This document shows, piece after piece, positions 1-9,644 of a stretch of DNA of 64,000 bases. Under the pieces are notes generated by a model, which saw only the letters and a list, made by a program, of their open reading frames with translations, made no database searches and was not told the origin of the DNA. This stretch comes from Actibacterium lipolyticum. GTDB taxonomy: Bacteria; Pseudomonadota; Alphaproteobacteria; Rhodobacterales; Rhodobacteraceae. Position numbers and translations under genes: made by a program. Every line of letters begins with the position of its first letter. Position 1 is the first letter of the stretch. Location: assembly GCF_900184935.1 (NCBI RefSeq), contig NZ_FXYE01000001.1, forward strand, positions 1,488,001 to 1,552,000, given 5' to 3'.

Positions 1-1
1 T

Positions 2-2455
2 GTGCGGGCAGGCGGCAAACACAACGATTTGGATAACGTCGGCTATACGGCGCGCCACCACACTTTCTTCGAGATGCTGGGCAACTTTTCCTTCGGCGAT
101 TACTTTAAGCACGAGGCGATCCCATATGCATGGGACCTGCTGACCAAAGACTTTGACATCCCGAAAGAAAAGCTTTTGGTCACGGTGTATCACACCGATG
201 ACGAGGCTGCCGAGATTTGGAAAAAATACGCTGGCCTGCCGGACGAACGGATCATCCGTATCGCGACAGATGACAACTTTTGGATGATGGGCCCAACGGG
301 CCCCTGTGGGCCTTCGTCGGAAATTTTCTTTGATCACGGCGAACACATTTGGGGCGGACCTCCGGGTTCTGCCGATGAAGATGGCGACCGGTTCATCGAA
401 ATCTGGAACCTCGTCTTCATGCAGTTTGAGCAGTTCGAAGATGGGCGTCGTGAAACGCTGCCGAACCAATCAATCGACACGGGCATGGGCCTTGAACGGA
501 TTGGCGCGCTGCTTCAGGGCAAGCACGACAATTATGACACTGATTTGATGCGCAGCCTGATTGAGGCATCTGCACACGCGACTTCGACTGATCCGGACGG
601 CGCGGGCAATGTGCACCACCGTGTGATCGCGGACCATCTGCGCTCTACTTCGTTCCTGATCGCGGATGGCGTGATGCCGTCGAACGAGGGCCGCGGATAT
701 GTTCTACGCCGGATCATGCGCCGCGCGATGCGCCACGCGCATCTTCTGGGTGCGAAAGACCCGGTTATGCATCGGTTGGTGCCGGCGTTGGTCACTCAGA
801 TGGGCGCCGCCTATCCAGAGCTTGGCCGCGCGAAGGCGCTGATCGAAGAAACGCTAAGCCTTGAAGAAAACCGGTTCATTCAAACGCTCGACCGCGGTCT
901 TCGGTTGCTGGACGATGAGCTTGAGCGGCTGCCTGAAGGCGCGGAACTGCCCGGGGAAGCAGCGTTTAAGCTGTACGATACTTATGGCTTCCCGCTGGAT
1001 TTGACGCAGGACGCGCTGCGCGAAAAGGGCCGGGCCGTCGACACGGCGGGCTTTGACGCGGCAATGGCCGAACAAAAGGCCAAAGCACGTGCAAGCTGGG
1101 CCGGTTCGGGCGAAACCAAAGATGCCACGATCTGGTTTGACCTTGCTGAAGAGCATGGCGCGACGGAATTCCTGGGCTATGACACCGAAATCGCAGAAGG
1201 GCAGGTCATTGCTGTCGTCAAAGACGGTGCTGCGTTGACCGAGGCCGCACAGGGCGACAGCGTTCAGGTCGTTGTGAACCAGACGCCATTCTACGCGGAA
1301 TCTGGTGGGCAAATTGGCGATACTGGTCTTCTGAAGACGGAGTCAGGCGCGGCGCGCATTACAGATACGCGCAAGACCGCCGGGATTTTCATCCACTTTG
1401 CCGAAGTGGTTGAGGGCAAGATTCTGCCGGGAGAAGGTGCGGAGTTGCAGGTGGACCATACCCGCCGCAGCGCGATCCGCGCCAACCACTCGGCAACGCA
1501 CCTGTTGCACGAAGCTTTGCGCGAAGAGTTGGGCGATCACGTCGCGCAGCGCGGGTCTTTGAACGCTGATGACCGTTTGCGTTTTGACTTTTCCCACGCG
1601 AAGGCACTGACCGCTGAAGAGGTTGCCAAGGTTGAGGCCGACGTGAACGCGATGATCCGCCAGAATACGGTTGTTGAAACACGGATCATGACCCCGGACG
1701 ACGCGCGCGAAATTGGTGCTCAGGCGCTGTTCGGCGAGAAATACGGGGACGAGGTGCGCGTTGTTTCAATGGGACGTGCCGACACGGGCAAAGGTGCCGA
1801 TGGCAAAACGTATTCCATCGAACTTTGCGGCGGGACCCATGTAAAACAGACCGGTGATATCGGGCTGTGCGTGGTGCTGGGCGACAGTGCATCATCCTCT
1901 GGTGTGCGCCGGATCGAGGCACTGACCGGGCAGGCGGCGTTGGACCATCTGTCTGCGCAAGACAGCCGTCTAGGCGAAGTCGCTTCGACGTTGAAGGCGC
2001 AACCGGCAGAGGTTGTGGACCGTGTCAAAGCATTGATGGACGAACGCAAAGCGCTTGCCAATGAAGTGGCGCAATTGCGTCGCGAACTGGCAATGTCAGG
2101 CGGTGGTTCAGATGCGCCAGAAGCCAAAGATATCAACGGGGTAAGCTTCGTTTCTCAGGTGCTTTCGGGCGTTTCGGGCAAGGATCTTCCTGCGCTGGTG
2201 GATGAGCATAAGGCGCGTCTTAAGTCCGGTGCTGTCTTGTTGATCGCGGATGCGGGCGGCAAAGCTGCGGTGGCCGCGGGCGTTACCGATGACTTGACTG
2301 CAAAGGTTTCCGCCGTTGATCTGGTTAAGGCCGCCGTAGTCGAACTGGGTGGCAAGGGTGGCGGTGGTCGCCCCGATATGGCGCAGGGTGGCGGCAAAGA
2401 CGCTGCAAATGCAGACGCTGCAATCAAAGCCGCAGAAGCGGTCATCGGAGGCTGA
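2..2455 (+). CDS. alaS: Alanyl-tRNA synthetase, 5'-truncated by the window edge
   Basis: Charges tRNA-Ala with alanine in the cytosol. The reading frame enters the window already inside the class II aminoacylation domain and runs 817 residues to a TGA; the family is about 880 aa, so roughly 65-70 N-terminal residues lie upstream. Visible landmarks are the catalytic-core stretch [17 protein letters not shown] near the start, the editing-domain zinc motifs [11 protein letters not shown] and CGGTHV, and the Gly-rich C-terminal C-Ala end [12 protein letters not shown]. The stop is followed after one base by the ATG of a DUF1330 gene, so the two are probably co-transcribed up to the terminator at 2747-2780. 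Identification is secure; the true start is not visible. Confidence 0.97.
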   Translation: MRAGGKHNDLDNVGYTARHHTFFEMLGNFSFGDYFKHEAIPYAWDLLTKDFDIPKEKLLVTVYHTDDEAAEIWKKYAGLPDERIIRIATDDNFWMMGPTGPCGPSSEIFFDHGEHIWGGPPGSADEDGDRFIEIWNLVFMQFEQFEDGRRETLPNQSIDTGMGLERIGALLQGKHDNYDTDLMRSLIEASAHATSTDPDGAGNVHHRVIADHLRSTSFLIADGVMPSNEGRGYVLRRIMRRAMRHAHLLGAKDPVMHRLVPALVTQMGAAYPELGRAKALIEETLSLEENRFIQTLDRGLRLLDDELERLPEGAELPGEAAFKLYDTYGFPLDLTQDALREKGRAVDTAGFDAAMAEQKAKARASWAGSGETKDATIWFDLAEEHGATEFLGYDTEIAEGQVIAVVKDGAALTEAAQGDSVQVVVNQTPFYAESGGQIGDTGLLKTESGAARITDTRKTAGIFIHFAEVVEGKILPGEGAELQVDHTRRSAIRANHSATHLLHEALREELGDHVAQRGSLNADDRLRFDFSHAKALTAEEVAKVEADVNAMIRQNTVVETRIMTPDDAREIGAQALFGEKYGDEVRVVSMGRADTGKGADGKTYSIELCGGTHVKQTGDIGLCVVLGDSASSSGVRRIEALTGQAALDHLSAQDSRLGEVASTLKAQPAEVVDRVKALMDERKALANEVAQLRRELAMSGGGSDAPEAKDINGVSFVSQVLSGVSGKDLPALVDEHKARLKSGAVLLIADAGGKAAVAAGVTDDLTAKVSAVDLVKAAVVELGGKGGGGRPDMAQGGGKDAANADAAIKAAEAVIGG

Positions 2456-2456
2456 T

Positions 2457-2744
2457 ATGGGCGCACTTTGGATCGCACACGTAACCGTCACAGACGAAGA
2501 GTCCTATGGCAAATACGCCAAGCTTGCCGGCCCGGCGATTGCCAAACATGGCGGTTCTTTCCTTGCACGCGGTGGGCGGTTTGTTCAGCTTGAGGGGAAA
2601 GAGCGCCCGCGCAATGTCGTCGCGCGTTTCCCGTCCCTTGAAGTGGCAGAGGCGTGTTACCACAGCCCAGAGTATCAGGAGGCGCTAAGCCACGCCAAAG
2701 ATGCTTCGGAACGAGAGTTACTTGTCGTCGAAATCAGCGAATAA
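2457..2744 (+). CDS. DUF1330 family small protein
   Basis: A 95-residue protein beginning MGALWIAHVTVTDEESYGKY with the typical DUF1330 core FLARGGRFVQLEG and the later PSLEVAEACYHSPEYQEA. The family adopts a dimeric ferredoxin-like (ABM-type) fold; its function is unknown. The ATG lies one base after the alaS stop, and I prefer it to the upstream in-frame start at 2349, which would lie inside alaS. It ends just before a bidirectional terminator. The family assignment rests on the motif pattern; no enzymatic role should be inferred. Confidence 0.85.
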   Translation: MGALWIAHVTVTDEESYGKYAKLAGPAIAKHGGSFLARGGRFVQLEGKERPRNVVARFPSLEVAEACYHSPEYQEALSHAKDASERELLVVEISE

Positions 2745-2746
2745 TT

Positions 2747-2780
2747 AAAAAAGCCCCGGTCGATGTGACCGGGGCTTTTT
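2747..2780. terminator. Bidirectional intrinsic terminator between DUF1330 gene and typA
   Basis: An inverted repeat with arms AAAAAAGCCCCGGTC and GACCGGGGCTTTTTT (one small internal offset) around a short loop. It gives a GC-rich stem with a U-run in both directions. It sits between the 3' ends of the rightward DUF1330 gene and the leftward typA gene and can terminate both. Confidence 0.9.
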
Positions 2781-2784
2781 TGTA

Positions 2785-4605
2785 TTAGCTTGCAGCGCGC
2801 GCTTGGCGCTTACGCTCGTGCGGATCAAGGAAGCGTTTGCGCAGACGGATGGCGTTCGGCGTTACCTCTACCAGTTCGTCGTTGTCGATATAGGCAATCG
2901 CCTCTTCCAGTGACATGCGTACTGGCGTCGTCAGGCGCACGGCGTCGTCGGTGCCGGATGCGCGAACGTTGGTCAGTTTCTTGCCCTTCAGCGGGTTAAC
3001 CTCAAGATCGTTTTCACGGCTGTGTTCGCCGATGATCATGCCGGTATAAACCTGCTCTTGCGCGCCGATGAACATCTTGCCGCGATCTTCGAGGTTCCAC
3101 AGCGCATAGGCGACAGAAACGCCCGCATCCATGGAAATCAGAACACCAGCACGGCGGCCAGGGATCGGGCCTTTGAACGGTGCCCATTCATGGAACACGC
3201 GGTTCAGAACGCCAGTGCCGCGGGTATCGGTCAGGAACTCACCGTGATAGCCGATCAGGCCACGCGACGGGACGTGGGCGATGATACGGGTCTTGCCCGC
3301 ACCAGCAGGGCGCATTTCAACAAGGTCGCCCTTGCGCGTACCTGTGATCTTTTCGATCACCGCGCCAGAGTATTCGTCATCCACGTCGATGGTGACTTCT
3401 TCGATCGGCTCCATCTTCTGGCCGTCTTCTTCACGGAACAGAACCTGCGGACGAGAGATCGAAAGTTCGAACCCTTCGCGACGCATGTTTTCGATCAAAA
3501 CGCCCATCTGAAGTTCGCCACGACCGGCAACTTCGAACGCTTCGCCGCCGGGTGTGTCGGTGATGCGGATAGCAACGTTAGATTCGGCTTCTTTCATCAG
3601 GCGATCACGAATGACGCGCGACTGAACTTTTTTGCCGTCTTTACCTGCCAGCGGGCTGTCATTGATGCCGAAGGTCACGGTGATGGTGGGCGGATCGATA
3701 GGCTGCGCCGGGATCGCTTCGGTGACCGAAGGCGCACAGATCGTGTCGGCAACGGTTGCCTTGGTCATACCGGCCAGCGAAACGATGTCGCCTGCTTCAG
3801 CTTCGTCAATCGGCTGCTGCGACAGGCCACGGAACGCGAGGATCTTGGTGACGCGGAAGTTTTCCACCAGCGAACCGTCACGCGAAAGCGCCTTAACAGA
3901 TTCACCAGCCTTCAGTGTGCCGCTTTCAACACGACCCGTCAGGATGCGGCCGATGAAAGGGTCAGAGCCAAGCGTGGTCGCCAGCATGCGGAAAGGTTCG
4001 GCCTTATGCTCGATCTGCTTAGGGGCAGGGACGTGCTTCACAATCAGGTCGAACAGCGCGGTCAGGTCCTTGCGGGGGCCTTCAAGGCTGTCGTCGGCCC
4101 AGCCAGAACGGCCAGAGGCGTAAAGATGCGGGAAGTCCAACTGTTGGTCGTCAGCACCAAGGTTCGCAAACAGATCGAACACTTCGTCCAGCGCACGGTC
4201 AGGTTCGGCGTCGGGCTTATCAACTTTGTTCAGCACCACGATTGGGCGCAGGCCAAGTGCCAGCGCCTTAGAGGTCACGAACTTTGTCTGAGGCATGGGG
4301 CCTTCGGCGGCGTCCACCAGAAGGACAACACCGTCAACCATGCTAAGGATGCGCTCTACCTCGCCGCCGAAGTCGGCGTGGCCGGGGGTGTCGACGATGT
4401 TGATACGGGTTTCGCCGTATTCAACGCTGGTCGCTTTGGCCAGAATGGTGATCCCGCGCTCGCGCTCCAGGTCATTGCTGTCCATGGCGCGTTCGGTGAC
4501 GGCCTGGTTTTCCCGGTAGGTGCCGGATTGTTTCAGAAGCTCGTCCACCAGTGTCGTCTTGCCGTGGTCAACGTGCGCGATGATCGCGATATTGCGAAGG
4601 TCCAT
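2785..4605 (-). CDS. typA: Translational GTPase TypA/BipA
   Basis: A ribosome-binding GTPase of the EF-G superfamily linked to stress adaptation and large-subunit assembly. The 606-aa length is normal. G-motifs are visible: P-loop HVDHGKTT (residues 11-18), RGIT (50-53), DTPGHADFG (72-80) and NKVD (126-129). These are followed by the EF-Tu-like domain II and an EF-G-like C-terminal part including the loop [18 protein letters not shown]. The leftward gene stands alone, with the shared terminator at its 3' end. A 533-aa antisense open frame over this gene is a codon-usage shadow. Confidence 0.97.
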   Translation of the reverse strand: MDLRNIAIIAHVDHGKTTLVDELLKQSGTYRENQAVTERAMDSNDLERERGITILAKATSVEYGETRINIVDTPGHADFGGEVERILSMVDGVVLLVDAAEGPMPQTKFVTSKALALGLRPIVVLNKVDKPDAEPDRALDEVFDLFANLGADDQQLDFPHLYASGRSGWADDSLEGPRKDLTALFDLIVKHVPAPKQIEHKAEPFRMLATTLGSDPFIGRILTGRVESGTLKAGESVKALSRDGSLVENFRVTKILAFRGLSQQPIDEAEAGDIVSLAGMTKATVADTICAPSVTEAIPAQPIDPPTITVTFGINDSPLAGKDGKKVQSRVIRDRLMKEAESNVAIRITDTPGGEAFEVAGRGELQMGVLIENMRREGFELSISRPQVLFREEDGQKMEPIEEVTIDVDDEYSGAVIEKITGTRKGDLVEMRPAGAGKTRIIAHVPSRGLIGYHGEFLTDTRGTGVLNRVFHEWAPFKGPIPGRRAGVLISMDAGVSVAYALWNLEDRGKMFIGAQEQVYTGMIIGEHSRENDLEVNPLKGKKLTNVRASGTDDAVRLTTPVRMSLEEAIAYIDNDELVEVTPNAIRLRKRFLDPHERKRQARAAS

Positions 4606-4686
4606 TGGGGCCTGCCTGCGTAAAAAGAAAGAGGTTGGCGCCGCGATACATGCTGCAAACGCAAAAGACCAGAGTCGAAACGACGG

Positions 4687-5022
4687 TTAATGCGTCGCAG
4701 TGTCCGAGAATAGGTGAATTACCACGATTCCAGCGATGATCAGGCCCATTCCGATGGCTCCGGGCAAATCGACCTTCTGGCCGAACACGACCCAGCCAAT
4801 GGCCGCAATCAACACGATGCCGACGGCGGACCAGATCGCATACACAATTCCGACGGGCATGTATTTCAACGTCAGCGACATGAAATAGAACGACAAGGCA
4901 TAGCCCACCAACACAACGATCGAGGGCAGGGGCCGCGTGAATTGCTGGCTGGCCTGAAGGGCGGTGGTGCCGATAGTTTCAGTGGCAATTGCAATCAGTA
5001 GGAAAAGGTAATGGTTTGGCAT
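4687..5022 (-). CDS. Small multidrug resistance (SMR) family transporter
   Basis: A 111-aa, four-helix inner-membrane protein of the EmrE/SugE type that exports cationic drugs or guanidinium-like compounds by proton antiport. Glu15 in the first helix (motif AIATETIGTTALQAS) matches the essential EmrE Glu14, and the later segment KYMPVGIVYAIWSAVGIVLI matches the conserved third/fourth helix region. It lies 10 bp downstream of the YitT-like gene on the same strand, so the two probably form a unit. EmrE-type is more likely than Gdx-type because of the second-helix context, but the substrate cannot be decided from sequence. Confidence 0.88.
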   Translation of the reverse strand: MPNHYLFLLIAIATETIGTTALQASQQFTRPLPSIVVLVGYALSFYFMSLTLKYMPVGIVYAIWSAVGIVLIAAIGWVVFGQKVDLPGAIGMGLIIAGIVVIHLFSDTATH

Positions 5023-5032
5023 TGTGTGGGCC

Positions 5033-5650
5033 TCATCGGGCGATATAGCGATCGCGGCGGTGATTGGTGGTAATCATTATATTCAACACCAGTGCGCCGA
5101 TCAGCGAATAGACAACAACGTCAGTCGGAAACAAAAATGCGGCAAGCGTGAAGACACAGGCGTCGAACAAAATCTGGGTCCATCCGGCCTTAAATCCATA
5201 TTTATCTTGAAGAAAAAGCGCGACTATCCCAACGCCGCCAAGGCTGGCACCGTGTCGAAACAGTGCCAACAGCCCAGCACCGGCTGATACACCAGCCAGC
5301 ACAGAGGCGGCCAACGGGTCCACCTGATCGAAGACAACGAAATGGGGCATAAGCTCTGCGAAGGTGGAAAGCAGGCCGACTGCGGCGAAGGTTTTCAAGG
5401 TGAACCGCAGCCCCATCCGGCGCAGGGCAAGGATGTAGAACGGCAGGTTCAGCAGAAAGAAAACGAGCCCGAACCGGATGCCCGACGTATAGCTGATGAC
5501 AAGCGAAAGCCCCGCGATTTGACCGGTGATCAATTCAGCGCTGTGAAGCAGGTGGACGGACATCGCAACCAACAGTGCGCCTACCGTGATACCTTGTGCA
5601 TCCTCCCAAAGGGAGTGCTGTTCTGCGGGGGGTGATCCAAGTAAAAGCAT
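5033..5650 (-). CDS. YitT family membrane protein
   Basis: About 205 residues from the Met in MLLLGSPPAEQHSLWED, with five or so hydrophobic helices (for example GITVGALLVAMSVHLLHSA and FGLVFFLLNLPFYILAL). The pattern fits the YitT/DUF161 family of inner-membrane proteins of unclear function. I use the start at 5650 rather than the frame opening at 5695, because the longer version would run into the icd terminator stem. It is followed closely by the SMR gene. The substrate, if it is a transporter, is unknown. Confidence 0.8.
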   Translation of the reverse strand: MLLLGSPPAEQHSLWEDAQGITVGALLVAMSVHLLHSAELITGQIAGLSLVISYTSGIRFGLVFFLLNLPFYILALRRMGLRFTLKTFAAVGLLSTFAELMPHFVVFDQVDPLAASVLAGVSAGAGLLALFRHGASLGGVGIVALFLQDKYGFKAGWTQILFDACVFTLAAFLFPTDVVVYSLIGALVLNIMITTNHRRDRYIAR

Positions 5651-5693
5651 GGGGCAAGCTTTCGACTGCCCGCGCTGATTTGTCCAGTAGGAC

Positions 5694-5732
5694 AAAAACG
5701 CATAAGGGCCAACGAAACCGCTGGCCCTTATG
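5694..5732 (-). terminator. Intrinsic terminator of icd
   Basis: An 11-bp perfect stem (CATAAGGGCCA / TGGCCCTTATG, 5701-5711 and 5722-5732) with a 10-nt loop. In the leftward direction it is followed by CGTTTTTG, giving the U-run for termination of icd transcripts. Confidence 0.85.
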
Positions 5733-5753
5733 ATTGATCAGGACTTGGGCGGC

Positions 5754-6968
5754 TTAACCGGCCAGTGCCTTGTTCAGGTTTTCGTCGATCTTTTCAAGGA
5801 AGCCCATCGTTGTCAGCCAGCTTTGGTCTGGGCCAACCAGCAGCGCCAGATCCTTTGTCATGAAGCCGCTTTCGACAGTGTCCACGATGACTTTTTCCAA
5901 TGTCTCGGCGAACGTCTTAAGAGGTTCGTTCCCGTCCAGCTTGGCGCGGTGTTTCAGTGCGCCGGTCCAAGCGTAAATGGACGCGATGGAGTTGGTCGAG
6001 GTCGCTTCGCCTTTTTGGTGCTGGCGATAGTGGCGCGTTACGGTGCCGTGGGCGGCTTCGGCCTCTACGATCTTGCCGTCCGGTGTCATCAGCTGAGAGG
6101 TCATCAGACCAAGCGAGCCAAAGCCCTGTGCCACAGTGTCTGACTGAACATCGCCGTCATAGTTCTTACAGGCCCAGACGAAACCACCGTTCCATTTCAT
6201 CGCGCAGGCGACCATGTCGTCGATCAAGCGGTGTTCGTACCAGATGCCCGCGGCTTTGAACTTTTCTTCGAACTCTTGTTCAAACACTTCCTGAAACAGG
6301 TCTTTGAAACGGCCGTCATAGGCTTTCAGGATGGTGTTCTTGGTGGATAGGTAAACCGGCCAGCCAAGGTTCAGGCCATAGTTCAGCGATGCGCGCGCAA
6401 AGTCGCGGATCGAACTGTCGATGTTGTACATCCCCATGGCAACGCCGGCTTCTGGGGCGTCGTACACGTCTTTTTCGATCACGGTGCCGTCTTCACCAAC
6501 GAATTTCATCGTCAGCTTGCCTTTGCCCGGGAACAGGAAGTCGGTCGCGCGGTACTGGTCGCCAAATGCGTGGCGGCCAATGACAATCGGCTGGGTCCAG
6601 CCGGGAACAAGGCGTGGAACGTTCTGACAGATGATTGGCGCGCGGAACACGACGCCGCCAAGGATGTTGCGGATCGTCCCGTTGGGCGAACGCCACATCT
6701 GTTTCAGGCCGAATTCTTCGACGCGCTGTTCATCAGGGGTGATGGTGGCGCATTTAACGCCAACGCCGATTTCTTTGATCTTGTTGGCCGCGTCGATGGT
6801 GATTTGGTCATCGGTGCGATCACGCTCTTCGATCCCAAGATCGTAGTACAGCAGGTCGATATCGAGATAGGGCAGGATCAGCTTTTTCTTGATGAAGTCC
6901 CAGATGATCCGGGTCATCTCATCGCCGTCAAGCTCCACGACCGGGTTTTCAACTTTTATTTTGGTCAT
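5754..6968 (-). CDS. icd: NADP-dependent isocitrate dehydrogenase
   Basis: A TCA-cycle enzyme that oxidatively decarboxylates isocitrate to 2-oxoglutarate with NADP. The 404-aa length and sequence fit the homodimeric, eukaryote-like class common in alphaproteobacteria rather than the E. coli class. The substrate-binding segment [12 protein letters not shown] spans residues 94-105, and the metal-binding aspartates lie in the region [13 protein letters not shown] clear terminator follows the stop. Transcribed alone. Confidence 0.96.
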   Translation of the reverse strand: MTKIKVENPVVELDGDEMTRIIWDFIKKKLILPYLDIDLLYYDLGIEERDRTDDQITIDAANKIKEIGVGVKCATITPDEQRVEEFGLKQMWRSPNGTIRNILGGVVFRAPIICQNVPRLVPGWTQPIVIGRHAFGDQYRATDFLFPGKGKLTMKFVGEDGTVIEKDVYDAPEAGVAMGMYNIDSSIRDFARASLNYGLNLGWPVYLSTKNTILKAYDGRFKDLFQEVFEQEFEEKFKAAGIWYEHRLIDDMVACAMKWNGGFVWACKNYDGDVQSDTVAQGFGSLGLMTSQLMTPDGKIVEAEAAHGTVTRHYRQHQKGEATSTNSIASIYAWTGALKHRAKLDGNEPLKTFAETLEKVIVDTVESGFMTKDLALLVGPDQSWLTTMGFLEKIDENLNKALAG

Positions 6969-7083
6969 TCACTGGCCCTCGTTAATTTGGGAAACATTTG
7001 CTGACGTCATAACGCAAAGCGATGCCTTGGGAAAGCGGTATGCAAATGTATACAGAATTTTGTGGTGATGAGATGTGGGGGTG

Positions 7084-7662
7084 TTATCGCGCGCTGAAAT
7101 GCGCGGTAATCAGCCCCCGAAGGTGTTCCCACAGGGCGGGGGAACCGCGCGCGACTTTCGCGCCGACGCGCTCTGCGATCTGCTGTTCAGAGACATCATA
7201 ATCGACCCAGCTTCCGCCGCCATTTGCCAAGTTCTGCAGGACGGGTTGCATGCGGTCCACGGATTTGGCGAACACTGCGTCGGGGCTTTGTGCGGCTTCA
7301 AACTCATCCCAAAGGGCGCGCATTTCTACCGCTGTGTCAGTGGGTAGAAGGCTGAACAGGCGATCAGCGGCTTGTTGTTCGGCCAGTGCCAGCGCCTCTG
7401 CGTCGTGGTCGCCGTGAATGGGCGCGTCGCCTGCATCGATTTCGACCAAGTCGTGGATCAACAGCATGCGTATGACACGGTCGATACGCACGCCGGGTTC
7501 GGCGTGTTCAGCAAGCGTCAGCGCATAAAGAGCAACGTGCCAGCTGTGTTCGCCTGAATTTTCTTTTCTGGAATTGTCGCTAAGCGAAGAGGCGCGTGAA
7601 ACCGACTTTAGCTTGTCGGCTTCGATCAAGAACGCCAACTGCTGCGACAAACGCTCGCTCAC
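7084..7662 (-). CDS. HD-domain phosphohydrolase (YfbR/HDDC2-like)
   Basis: A 192-aa cytosolic metal-dependent phosphohydrolase of the HD superfamily. The metal ligands are visible as His39/His42 in GEHSWHVALYALTLAEH, HD at 70-71 in LLIHDLVEIDAGD, and a downstream acidic stretch. The closest known group acts on deoxynucleoside 5'-monophosphates, but the substrate is inferred from family only. The start codon overlaps the stop of the preceding 77-aa gene by four bases, so it is the last gene of a hydrolase / 77-aa / HD operon. Confidence 0.85.
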   Translation of the reverse strand: MSERLSQQLAFLIEADKLKSVSRASSLSDNSRKENSGEHSWHVALYALTLAEHAEPGVRIDRVIRMLLIHDLVEIDAGDAPIHGDHDAEALALAEQQAADRLFSLLPTDTAVEMRALWDEFEAAQSPDAVFAKSVDRMQPVLQNLANGGGSWVDYDVSEQQIAERVGAKVARGSPALWEHLRGLITAHFSAR

Positions 7663-7892
7663 TCAGGCGTGTCCGCGCTGGCTGCAGCTTGGATTTTGCC
7701 AAGCAGGAATTTCCGTGCGCGGGCTTCTGCAAGCCGCACACGGATAGATGTTAGATACGCTTCTTCGGTGGTTGTTGAACTGTTGCCCAGAACCTTGGCG
7801 ACTTCGGTAATCAGTTTTTCATCGCCAAGCTTTTCGGCAGCTTCGATTGCGTCTTTTGCCAACGCATCGGCCAGATCTTCAACAACACCCAT
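7659..7892 (-). CDS. Small conserved helical protein of unknown function
   Basis: A 77-residue acidic, Ala/Leu-rich protein (begins MGVVEDLADALAKDAIEAAE) that should be almost entirely alpha-helical, with no signal peptide or membrane segment. I do not recognise a named family. It overlaps the HD-domain gene by 4 bp and starts 21 bp after the hydrolase stop, so it is translated as part of the same unit. That arrangement supports it as a real gene. Confidence 0.7.
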   Translation of the reverse strand: MGVVEDLADALAKDAIEAAEKLGDEKLITEVAKVLGNSSTTTEEAYLTSIRVRLAEARARKFLLGKIQAAASADTPE

Positions 7893-7913
7893 GTCGCGTC
7901 TTTCCTTCTTCGT

Positions 7914-8567
7914 TTAGCGGGAGGTTTCCGTCAAACGGCGGCGCACGTATTGATCAACATTGCCGATCATCGTGTCCATATGCGGCTCTTCAAAGAAGTG
8001 ACCGGCACCTTCAACCTCTTCATGGGTGATGGTGATGCCCTTCTGTTCATGCAGCTTTTCAACCAGCGCATGGGTATCCGCAGGTGGCGCTACGCGATCG
8101 GCCGCACCGTTGATGATTAGGCCCGAGCTTGGGCAAGGCGCCAAGAACGAGAAATCATACATGTTCGCGGGCGGGGATACGGACACAAAGCCGGTGATCT
8201 CAGGGCGGCGCATCAACAGCTGCATCCCGATCCATGCGCCGAAGCTGAAACCAGCAACCCAGCAATGCTTGGCGTTTTGGTTCATCGACTGCAGGTAATC
8301 CAGCGCCGAGGCTGCGTCTGACAGCTCGCCAATGCCTTGATCGTATTCGCCCTGACTGCGACCAACGCCGCGGAAGTTAAAGCGCAACACGGTGAAACCC
8401 ATGTTGTAGAACGCATAGTGAAGGTTATAGACGACCTTGTTGTTCATCGTGCCCCCGAACTGTGGGTGCGGATGCAGAACAATCGCGATCGGCGCGTCTT
8501 TCGCCTTTTGCGGATGGTAACGACCTTCAAGCCGCCCTTCGGGGCCGGGGAAGATGACCTCGGGCAT
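7914..8567 (-). CDS. Alpha/beta hydrolase
   Basis: A 217-aa serine hydrolase of the alpha/beta fold. The predicted triad is Ser108 in AGFSFGAW, Asp157 in NGAADRVAP and His190 in EGAGHFFEEP; the oxyanion-side motif HPHPQFGGT is at 32-40. It resembles small dienelactone-hydrolase-like or acyl esterases; the substrate is unknown. I place the start at the Met of MPEVIFPGPEGRLEG (8567), preceded by a GAAGAGAA ribosome site, rather than the longer frame to 8624, which would run to the edge of the iscR promoter. It is divergent from iscR. Confidence 0.85.
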   Translation of the reverse strand: MPEVIFPGPEGRLEGRYHPQKAKDAPIAIVLHPHPQFGGTMNNKVVYNLHYAFYNMGFTVLRFNFRGVGRSQGEYDQGIGELSDAASALDYLQSMNQNAKHCWVAGFSFGAWIGMQLLMRRPEITGFVSVSPPANMYDFSFLAPCPSSGLIINGAADRVAPPADTHALVEKLHEQKGITITHEEVEGAGHFFEEPHMDTMIGNVDQYVRRRLTETSR

Positions 8568-8603
8568 ATATTTCTCTTCGACTGCGGCGGCGGAACGGCA
8601 TTC

Positions 8604-8632
8604 TTGACGAATTCGCTCGGGCAACCTAGAAC
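8604..8632 (+). promoter_or_regulatory. Candidate iscR-suf promoter
   Basis: A TTGACG hexamer (8604-8609), a 17-bp spacer and TAGAAC (8627-8632) form a sigma-70-like promoter pointing at iscR, about 90 bp upstream of its ATG. The -10 hexamer lies inside the ICE-like palindrome, which would suit repression by occlusion. This is inference from pattern only. Confidence 0.45.
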
Positions 8633-8641
8633 AATTCTAAA
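8625..8641. promoter_or_regulatory. Irr/ICE-like iron-control palindrome upstream of iscR-suf
   Basis: CCTAGAACAATTCTAAA matches the alphaproteobacterial ICE pattern TTTAGAA-N3-TTCTAAA at 12 of 14 defined positions, with perfect inner arms TAGAA/TTCTA. Irr is the haem-responsive Fur-family regulator that binds such sites and is known to control suf operons in this class. It lies between the divergent hydrolase gene and iscR. Confidence 0.6.
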
Positions 8642-8723
8642 TCCGGCTCGTTCGCCGGTTTCGGGTGGATAGGGAGGTAATGACCCTTCTGCCTTCAGTC
8701 AACCATTTGCAGGGGGTAACCCG

Positions 8724-9185
8724 ATGAAACTCAGCACTAAGGGCCGCTATGCAATGGTTGCGCTTGCCGATTTGGCACTGCAGCCCGAAGGTGGGCTGAC
8801 GTCTTTGGCTGAAATTTCAAAGCGTCAGAATGTTTCATTGCCGTATCTGGAACAGTTGTTCGTCAAACTCCGCCGGGCAGAGCTGGTGGAATCAGTGCGC
8901 GGACCTGGGGGCGGGTATCGGCTTGCGAAATCTCCGTCTGACATTCGTGTGGCTGATATTCTGTGCGCCGTGGATGAAACGGTCAGTGCGATGCACACAG
9001 GCGCGGGTGCGTCTGGTGGCGTGTCGGGCAGCAGGGCCCAGTCGCTGACCAACCGTCTGTGGGAAGGGCTTTCCGCCCATGTCTATGTTTTCCTTCACCA
9101 AACGCGCCTTTCGGATGTGGTGAAAAACGATCTGGCCCCATGTCCGGCTGTGCCAAATATCTTTGCTGTGGTGGACGAGGACTAA
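8724..9185 (+). CDS. iscR: Rrf2-family regulator IscR, cysteine-poor type
   Basis: A 153-aa winged-helix transcription regulator at the head of the Fe-S assembly operon. The N-terminal DNA-binding half is typical (MKLSTKGRYAMVALADLAL; SLPYLEQLFVKLRRAELVES; GPGGGYRLAK). The usual Fe-S binding loop, with three cysteines at about 92-104 and a nearby His, is replaced here by SAMHTGAGASGGVSGSRAQS with no cysteine. The only cysteines are Cys81 and Cys140. Known Rhodobacteraceae IscR proteins share this loss and still respond to cluster status through a different ligation. It is preceded by an Irr-like site, suggesting dual iron/Fe-S control of the operon. Confidence 0.92.
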   Translation: MKLSTKGRYAMVALADLALQPEGGLTSLAEISKRQNVSLPYLEQLFVKLRRAELVESVRGPGGGYRLAKSPSDIRVADILCAVDETVSAMHTGAGASGGVSGSRAQSLTNRLWEGLSAHVYVFLHQTRLSDVVKNDLAPCPAVPNIFAVVDED

Positions 9186-9188
9186 GCA

Positions 9189-9644
9189 GTGAAAGGGCTT
9201 TCGCATCTTCCTCCGATTGTTGGGCGTAAGGGCATCGACCTTACTGCCTTGCCGACGGACGACGCGAATGTGTTGCATGCCGTTCTGGAAAGCGTCGAGG
9301 GGCACAAAAAGTTTTCGGCGCGCATTCACCGGCTTGCTTACGCGGGCCTTACAGACGCCGAGGCGTTTGTGTACCTGTCCCGTCTGTGTGGTTACGGCAT
9401 CGAAGCCAACCGCCGCAGAAGCTGGTTTGGCGGGCGGGTGTGGAATTATGCCATCGGTCAGTCCGGCCAATATGTCACAATTCCGGGCCGCATCTTGATC
9501 AAGCTTTTCCGGGATGCAGAGTTGGCGATTCCCAGCTGGATGCGCCCCGAATGGCAGTATGACCTGCGTTTGGATTACGCAGAGGCATTTCGCCAGACCT
9601 ATCAAGCGGCGTTCAATGAAATGCACGAGTTGGAGGTAGCATAG
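9189..9644 (+). CDS. Conserved hypothetical protein in the suf operon
   Basis: A 151-aa soluble protein starting at GTG 9189, with a GAGG ribosome site 8 nt upstream, three bases after the iscR stop and abutting the next ATG. It is rich in Arg/Trp in the middle (NRRRSWFGGRVWNYAIG; IPSWMRPEWQYDLRLDYAEAF), with no signal peptide, no membrane segment and one cysteine near residue 67. I do not recognise the family. Its position between iscR and a cysteine desulfurase suggests a role in Fe-S assembly or its control, but this is guilt by association. Confidence 0.75.
   Translation: MKGLSHLPPIVGRKGIDLTALPTDDANVLHAVLESVEGHKKFSARIHRLAYAGLTDAEAFVYLSRLCGYGIEANRRRSWFGGRVWNYAIGQSGQYVTIPGRILIKLFRDAELAIPSWMRPEWQYDLRLDYAEAFRQTYQAAFNEMHELEVA

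Noticed and set aside
3022-4623. 533-aa open frame antisense to typA
   Set aside because: Composition of high-GC codons opens the opposite strand; the translation shows no domain and typA is unambiguous in this interval.
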